11,246 nt of DNA from the NCBI GenBank assembly GCA_015492915.1, contig WGED01000203.1:1-11246 (forward strand), written 5' to 3'. Under the pieces are notes generated by a model. That model was given only the letters and a program-made list of their open reading frames with translations. It made no database searches and was not told the DNA's origin. Shown here piece after piece: positions 7,334 through 11,246 of the stretch. The stretch comes from Cyclobacteriaceae bacterium. Its GTDB lineage: Bacteria > Bacteroidota > Bacteroidia > Cytophagales > Cyclobacteriaceae. The translations under genes were made by a program, and so were the position numbers. Positions within the stretch are counted from its first letter, which is position 1, and the number at the start of each line of letters is the position of its first letter.

Positions 7334-8506
7334 ATGAAAATTCTACTCCTGGCACCACATCCGTTCTACCAGGAGCGCGGAACACCCATTGCGGTGGATT
7401 TACTGCTTCGGGCATTAAGCGAACGCGGTGATGAAGTCGATGTGCTAACGTATCATCTCGGTGAAGACCGGAATTACCGGGGAGTGAAAATATATCGCAT
7501 CAAGCCTATTTTTGCTATCCGTTCCATAAGGCCGGGATTCTCCTGGAAGAAGATTTATTGTGACCTGTTTTTCTTTATTAAAGTGTTCACACTGATTCGA
7601 AAAAAAAGCTATGATTTGATTCACGCGGTTGAAGAATCCGTCTTTATGGCCTATTTTTTCAAACCGTTTTTTTCTATTCCCTACATCTATGACATGGATT
7701 CTTTGATGTCCATGCAGATCACAGACAAATTTCCTGCATTGCAAAGAGTGGCGGGAATTCTGAAATATGCTGAATCCAAAGCGATTCGGCGAGCCGTTGC
7801 CGTAATACCAGTATGTGATGCGTTGGCTAAAGAAGCCGAAAAGCTCGGAGCTTCTCGAATCACCGTGCTCAAAGATGTTGCCTTAAATCACAATCACACA
7901 GCCTCAACCGTAGACAAAGCTCTAGATCTCCGCCGAGAATTTCATCTGAATCACCCCATTGTGATGTACATCGGCAATCTGGAACCCTATCAGGGAATCG
8001 ATTTGCTGCTCGAAGCTTTTCGCCACGTTTTGCAGGACCATGATGCTTCTCTGATCATAATTGGAGGCCAGGAGCGGGATATTCAGAGGTATAAACGCCG
8101 GTCACAGGAAATGCGCATCCAGGATAATGTGGTGTTTTTGGGCCCGAAGCCCATCGCACATATCCAGGAGTACATGGCACAAGCGGATGTGTTGGTATCT
8201 CCGAGAATTAAAGGAACCAATACACCGATGAAGATCTATTCCTATATGGCTTCAGGTGTACCCATAGTAGCCACGGATTTGTATACGCACACTCAGATCC
8301 TTTCAAAGGATATTGCTGTACTCGTTCAACCCGAGCCGGCTGAGATGGCTGCGGGTATCATCTCTCTGATTCGTGATCCAGCCAGGGGAAAAAAGCTGGC
8401 CCAAAAGGCGGCAGAATATGTAAAACAGGAACACAGCTACGAAAAATTTAAAGAACGGCTGTTTAGCATTTATGAAGACCTGGAACAATATGGCAAAAAA
8501 CCTTAA
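7334..8506 (+). CDS. Glycosyltransferase family 4 (second copy, different subfamily)
   Basis: This 390-residue protein from ATG 7334 starts directly with the GT-B strand MKILLLAPHPFYQERGTPIA, whose ERGTPIAV loop is typical of one GT4 subgroup. The longer frame from ATG 7283 is rejected because it would overlap the upstream gene by 49 bp and add residues outside the fold. The donor lobe shows MYIGNLEPYQGIDLLLEAF (211-229), IIIGGQE (241-247) and SPRIKGTNTPMKIYSYMASG (289-308). In this last motif the classical E-x7-E acidic pair is replaced by basic residues (K293, K300). I recall NTPxKIYSYxASG as usual in this subgroup, so the protein need not be inactive. It acts in the cytoplasm on a nucleotide-sugar donor; specificity is unknown. 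The gene follows the methyltransferase stop by 2 bp, and its 3' end overlaps the epimerase start, indicating coupled translation. Confidence 0.88.
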   Translation: MKILLLAPHPFYQERGTPIAVDLLLRALSERGDEVDVLTYHLGEDRNYRGVKIYRIKPIFAIRSIRPGFSWKKIYCDLFFFIKVFTLIRKKSYDLIHAVEESVFMAYFFKPFFSIPYIYDMDSLMSMQITDKFPALQRVAGILKYAESKAIRRAVAVIPVCDALAKEAEKLGASRITVLKDVALNHNHTASTVDKALDLRREFHLNHPIVMYIGNLEPYQGIDLLLEAFRHVLQDHDASLIIIGGQERDIQRYKRRSQEMRIQDNVVFLGPKPIAHIQEYMAQADVLVSPRIKGTNTPMKIYSYMASGVPIVATDLYTHTQILSKDIAVLVQPEPAEMAAGIISLIRDPARGKKLAQKAAEYVKQEHSYEKFKERLFSIYEDLEQYGKKP

Positions 8507-9530
8507 TATGGAAATGAAAAGCATCCCGGAAGGAACAACCGTTTTAGTTACTGGAGCGACTGGCTTTACGGGAAGCGTGCTGGTCAAAAAACTCGTGCAG
8601 GCCAATTTAAACGTCCGTGCCATTGCCCGGCACAGCTCAAATACAGAACCGTTTAAAGGATTGAATATTGAATGGTACCGTGGTAATGTGTTCGATGCAG
8701 AACTCATAAAAGAAGCGATGCAGGGAGTTGAATATGTTTTTCATATTGCAGCCGCTTATCGAGAAGCCAAATTGGAAGATCGAGATTATTTCCGGGTCCA
8801 TGTCGAAAGTACCCAGCATCTTGCCCGCGAAGCCATAAAGCAGAATAATTTTAAGCGGTTTCTCCATACTTCCACGGTAGGGGTTCACGGCCATATTGAA
8901 AATCCCCCTGCTAACGAGGATTCTCCTTTCAACCCTGGAGACATCTATCAAAAGACAAAATTGGAAGGGGAGTTGTGGATTCGCGAATTCGCGGAGAAGA
9001 ACGGGCTGCCCTTGACGGTTATCCGGCCGGCAGCGATTTATGGGCCGGGTGATCGGCGCTTATTAAAATTATTTAAAATGGCGGCTTCTGGCTGGTTCCC
9101 ACTTATTGGTGGAAAAAACACTTTATATCATCTTATTCACGTGGAGGATTTAACCAATTTTTTTATCTTTTGTGCCACCCATCCTGAAGCGGAGAACGAT
9201 GTGTTCATTTGCGGGAATCGGAGCCATGTTGAATTAAAACAGATGGTAACCACCATTGCGGAAGTGTACCATAAAAAAGTTAAGTTTGTCAAGCTGCCGG
9301 CTGCGCCGCTTTTCATGCTGGGCGATATTTGCGAATTCATTTGCAAGCGACTTGGAGTCGAACCGCCGATTTACCGTCGACGCATCGCTTTTTTCACCAA
9401 GGATCGATCCTTCGATACACGAAAGATGCATGAAAAATTAAAATTCAACCCAATCTACGATAATCTGGAAGGCATTAAGCAAACAGCACAATGGTATCTT
9501 GACCACAACTGGATAAAGGTGACATCATGA
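8490..9530 (+). CDS. NAD(P)-dependent epimerase/dehydratase (extended SDR)
   Basis: This 346-residue protein has a Rossmann NAD-binding start, VLVTGATGFTGS (18-29), the GxxGxxG loop of extended short-chain dehydrogenases. Further features are D59 within the GNVFD region after strand 3, HIAAAY (85-90), the active-site HTSTVGVHG (126-134) and YxxxK with Y153 and K157. VIRPAAIYGPGD (177-188) and HLIHVEDL (214-221) are typical of the epimerase/dehydratase branch. It probably makes or modifies a sugar nucleotide, or reduces an intermediate, for the glycan. A dihydroflavonol-reductase-like role on another substrate is possible. ATG 8490 is chosen because GGAA lies four bases upstream; ATG 8472 has no ribosome-binding site, and ATG 8508 or 8514 would shorten only a non-conserved tail. 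It overlaps the preceding GT4 gene by 17 bp and shares ATGA with the next gene. Confidence 0.87.
   Translation: MAKNLNMEMKSIPEGTTVLVTGATGFTGSVLVKKLVQANLNVRAIARHSSNTEPFKGLNIEWYRGNVFDAELIKEAMQGVEYVFHIAAAYREAKLEDRDYFRVHVESTQHLAREAIKQNNFKRFLHTSTVGVHGHIENPPANEDSPFNPGDIYQKTKLEGELWIREFAEKNGLPLTVIRPAAIYGPGDRRLLKLFKMAASGWFPLIGGKNTLYHLIHVEDLTNFFIFCATHPEAENDVFICGNRSHVELKQMVTTIAEVYHKKVKFVKLPAAPLFMLGDICEFICKRLGVEPPIYRRRIAFFTKDRSFDTRKMHEKLKFNPIYDNLEGIKQTAQWYLDHNWIKVTS
9515..9522 (+). promoter_or_regulatory. Ribosome-binding site of the acyltransferase gene
   Basis: AAAGGTGA lies four bases before ATG 9527, inside the end of the epimerase gene. The ATGA overlap (start ATG 9527, stop TGA 9528-9530) together with this site implies translational coupling. 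Confidence 0.55.
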
Positions 9531-10282
9531 AGCAGGAAACTGTAGAAATTCAAAAGGAATTGTTCGCCAGCAATAAATCCAGCCTGGCCAAATATCAGGA
9601 TCTTGTGGTCGGTGAACGATCCCTGTGGACATTAACCCGCTACGAGCTGACCATGCTTTTTTGTAGCTGGGTGCCGGGGGCTTTAGGACTGCTCCTGCGA
9701 AAAATATTTTATCCAAAACTTTTTAAAAAGGTCGGGAAGAATGTGAATTTCGGAATGAATATCGTCATCCGCCATCCTCATAAAATTGAAATCGGCAACA
9801 ATGTTGTGATCGATGATAACTGTGTGCTTGATGCAAAAGGCCAGGACAACGAAGGAATCCGCATAGGCAATGGGGTGTTTATCGGCCGCAATACAATTCT
9901 AAGTTGCAAAAACGGCGATATCATCCTCGATGATTTCGTGAATATTGGCTTCAACTCTGAAATCTTTTCGGCCAGCACCGTCAAACTTGACAGGCATGTG
10001 TTGATCGCAGCGTATTGCTACCTCATCGGAGGGGATCATTTATTCGACGAAGCCGATAAAGCGGTTCTTGAGCAGGCAAGGATCTCCAGAGGCATCCATC
10101 TTGAAGAGGGAGTTTGGTTGGGCGCCGGTGTTAAAATTTTAGATGGAACAACAATTCATAAACATTGCATTATCGGAACCGGCGCCGTGGTAAATAAGGA
10201 TATACCCGCATATTCCATTGCTGTGGGCATTCCCGCAAAGGTGGTTAAGAATCGAAAAGAACAGGTAAATTCCCCCTCCTGA
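9527..10282 (+). CDS. Hexapeptide-repeat (left-handed beta-helix) acyltransferase
   Basis: This 251-residue protein is likely an O- or N-acyltransferase using acetyl-CoA or another acyl-CoA on a sugar or glycan. From about residue 70 it shows imperfect hexapeptide repeats: VNFGMNIVIRHP, IEIGNNVVIDDNCVLDA, IRIGNGVFIGRNTILS, IILDDFVNIGFNSEI and VKLDRHVLIAAYCYLIGGDH. A loop at about 170-187 comes next, then GVWLGAGVKILDGTTI, CIIGTGAVVNKDIPAYSIAVG and the usual terminal IPAKVVKNR. H171 in the GGDH loop is a candidate catalytic histidine by analogy with LbH acetyltransferases. The N-terminal 65 residues contain a hydrophobic stretch (about 42-57) that may pack against the membrane. It is the last gene of the plus-strand operon, with an ATGA overlap with the epimerase gene. 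It most likely decorates the polymer; the acceptor is unknown. Confidence 0.87.
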   Translation: MKQETVEIQKELFASNKSSLAKYQDLVVGERSLWTLTRYELTMLFCSWVPGALGLLLRKIFYPKLFKKVGKNVNFGMNIVIRHPHKIEIGNNVVIDDNCVLDAKGQDNEGIRIGNGVFIGRNTILSCKNGDIILDDFVNIGFNSEIFSASTVKLDRHVLIAAYCYLIGGDHLFDEADKAVLEQARISRGIHLEEGVWLGAGVKILDGTTIHKHCIIGTGAVVNKDIPAYSIAVGIPAKVVKNRKEQVNSPS

Positions 10283-10289
10283 AACTCGA

Positions 10290-10931
10290 TTAATTTTCAA
10301 TATCCAGGGATTTATTTAATACGATAATTCTCCGCACCCCATTCAAATTTTCCATTTCGCGGATAAAGTCTTCCTTGGTGGTCTTGCCGTTCTTCTTGAA
10401 CATTACCATGTAAGTCATTTCCATTTCCGGTTTTTCAGCAGGTCGGATCATATTAACCAAAGTCGCTTCGGATACATATTTCGACATGACGGATTCAAGC
10501 TGCTTCTCATCCAGGTCCTTGGTTTTAATGAATTTTATAAGATAATCCACCTTGCTATTGGTACCGAAATTGAATTTATAGAGAAACAGAAAAAGAGAGC
10601 TGATGACTATACTGGCAACAAAACCGATTTCATAGCTTTTTGTCCCGATGGCCATACCAATAGCCAGGGCGTAAAACACAAATCCAATATCCAGGGGATC
10701 TTTTAAGGGGGTTCGGAAACGAATGATGGACAGAGCTCCTACCAGGCTAAAAGCCCGGGCGATGTTATCGCCAATGACCAACATCACGGTACAGGTTACT
10801 ACGGTTAGCATCACCAGATTTTTAATGAACGATTGAGAATGAGAAATCCCCTTTTTGGTGAAATGATAGGTTGCAGCAATGAACATTCCGAGTACAGAAG
10901 ACACAACCAGAGGTACAATAATAGATTCCAT
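10290..10931 (-). CDS. DUF4956 domain-containing membrane protein
   Basis: This 213-residue protein has an N-terminal membrane domain with about four hydrophobic segments (4-24, 36-54, 80-97, 102-119). The signature GALSIIRFRTPLKDPLDIGF, then VFYALAIGMAIG (65-96), is diagnostic of DUF4956. The C-terminal 90 residues form a soluble cytoplasmic-looking alpha/beta domain (METDFI-like pattern ending GVRRIIVLNKS). The molecular function is not established. In many bacteria such genes sit beside a VTC-domain polyphosphate polymerase gene, sometimes with a CotH-kinase-like gene, and the same partnership is seen here. The start at the complement of 10931 is supported by an AAGGAAAGG site nine bases before it. 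The gene is transcribed toward the glycan operon, its stop codon 7 bp from that of the acyltransferase gene. No hairpin terminator is visible between them. Confidence 0.88.
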   Translation of the reverse strand: MESIIVPLVVSSVLGMFIAATYHFTKKGISHSQSFIKNLVMLTVVTCTVMLVIGDNIARAFSLVGALSIIRFRTPLKDPLDIGFVFYALAIGMAIGTKSYEIGFVASIVISSLFLFLYKFNFGTNSKVDYLIKFIKTKDLDEKQLESVMSKYVSEATLVNMIRPAEKPEMEMTYMVMFKKNGKTTKEDFIREMENLNGVRRIIVLNKSLDIEN

Positions 10932-10940
10932 TGCGATATT

Positions 10941-10949
10941 CCTTTCCTT
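10941..10949 (-). promoter_or_regulatory. Ribosome-binding site of the DUF4956 gene
   Basis: On the minus strand, AAGGAAAGG lies nine bases before the ATG at 10931, in the 33-bp gap after the VTC gene. It supports the chosen start and independent translation initiation within a two-gene transcript. Confidence 0.55.
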
Positions 10950-10964
10950 AAGAGTCCCAGGTTC

Positions 10965-11246
10965 CTATCCTATTTGGAAAAGGCCTTGAGCAGAAACAAG
11001 GCCACCGCAGTATTTTGAAATGGCTTCTTGCCATAATCCATGCTTTTTAATGATCTGATGTAGCCAGAACGGGAGTAGTCCATTCACTTTAATCTCAAAA
11101 ATCATTTTCCCATTAAATGTGGGAGTCCAGCTAATTTGATCTTCGTCAAAAGGAGAATAATAATTATAGCTTTTAACGTTTCTGTCAAAAGTTACTCTCA
11201 CCGTATCGTCAATTTTTGACTGATAGGCTTCACGCTCATACAGCAC
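10965..11246 (-). CDS. VTC-domain protein, polyphosphate polymerase-like (C-terminal part only)
   Basis: Only the last 93 codons are inside the window; the frame is open to the right edge, so the GTG at 11246 is an internal Val, not a start. Visible landmarks are YEREAY (3-8), VRVTFDRNV (16-24) with the basic residues expected to line the phosphate tunnel, FEIKVNG (50-56) with its E-x-K pair, and ISKYCGGL (76-83). This order matches the end of the VTC/triphosphate-tunnel fold, known from polyphosphate polymerases that use nucleotide triphosphate. The enzyme probably makes or handles polyphosphate or a related phosphate polymer in concert with the DUF4956 membrane protein 33 bp downstream. The tunnel strands visible here look intact. 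Activity cannot be judged without the missing N-terminal two thirds. Confidence 0.85.
   Translation of the reverse strand: MLYEREAYQSKIDDTVRVTFDRNVKSYNYYSPFDEDQISWTPTFNGKMIFEIKVNGLLPFWLHQIIKKHGLWQEAISKYCGGLVSAQGLFQIG

Noticed and set aside
8303..8707. Minus-strand 134-codon ORF across the GT4/epimerase junction
   Set aside because: It lies opposite two strongly supported genes and its translation resembles no family; explained as an antisense shadow.
8982..8993. Perfect 12-bp palindrome CGCGAATTCGCG
   Set aside because: It lies inside a well-conserved part of the epimerase coding sequence, occurs once, and its flanks do not continue the symmetry; most likely a chance result of codon choice.
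10283..10289. Shared terminator between the convergent operons
   Set aside because: Only 7 bp separate the stop codons and no hairpin with T-tracts is visible in either direction around them.

Overview
The window reads as one end of an extracellular or surface polysaccharide gene cluster from a Gram-negative environmental bacterium. The base composition is fairly balanced, and no RNA genes, insertion sequences, CRISPR arrays or large repeats are visible. The mix of a golvesin-type secreted protein, a membrane-anchored heparinase II/III protein, paired GT4 glycosyltransferases and a DUF4956/VTC pair would fit an uncultivated lineage of the FCB type (for example Calditrichota or KSB1-like). That taxonomic guess is inference from gene content only and has low confidence.

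Layout, plus strand, positions 1 to 10282: the 3' part of a putative glycoside-hydrolase-like protein with a golvesin-type C-terminal domain (cut by the left edge); an 81-bp gap holding a possible 30-codon leader ORF; a large five-TM heparinase II/III protein; a zinc-ribbon SAM methyltransferase; a GT4 glycosyltransferase; a protein made of two SAM-methyltransferase domains in tandem; a second GT4 glycosyltransferase; an extended-SDR NAD-dependent epimerase/dehydratase; and a hexapeptide-repeat acyltransferase. From the heparinase gene onward, gaps are 17, 10, 9 and 2 bp, followed by overlaps of 17 and 4 bp. This strongly suggests a single operon with translational coupling.

Minus strand, positions 10290 to 11246: a DUF4956 membrane protein preceded by the 3' end of a VTC-domain (polyphosphate polymerase-like) gene that runs in from the right edge. 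These two form a separate unit that meets the glycan operon tail to tail, with only 7 bp between the stop codons.

Working model (inference): the two glycosyltransferases and the epimerase build a glycan on the cytoplasmic face. The three methyltransferase domains and the acyltransferase decorate sugars or the chain. The membrane-tethered heparinase-like enzyme cleaves or edits the polymer in the periplasm, and the upstream secreted protein may bind or process it outside. No flippase, polymerase, copolymerase or initiating phosphoglycosyltransferase is inside the window, so the export route and polymer identity cannot be stated. I see no clearly new defence or mobile system. The most distinctive items are the tandem methyltransferase fusion, the membrane-anchored lyase-like protein heading the operon, and the leader ORF overlapping its start.
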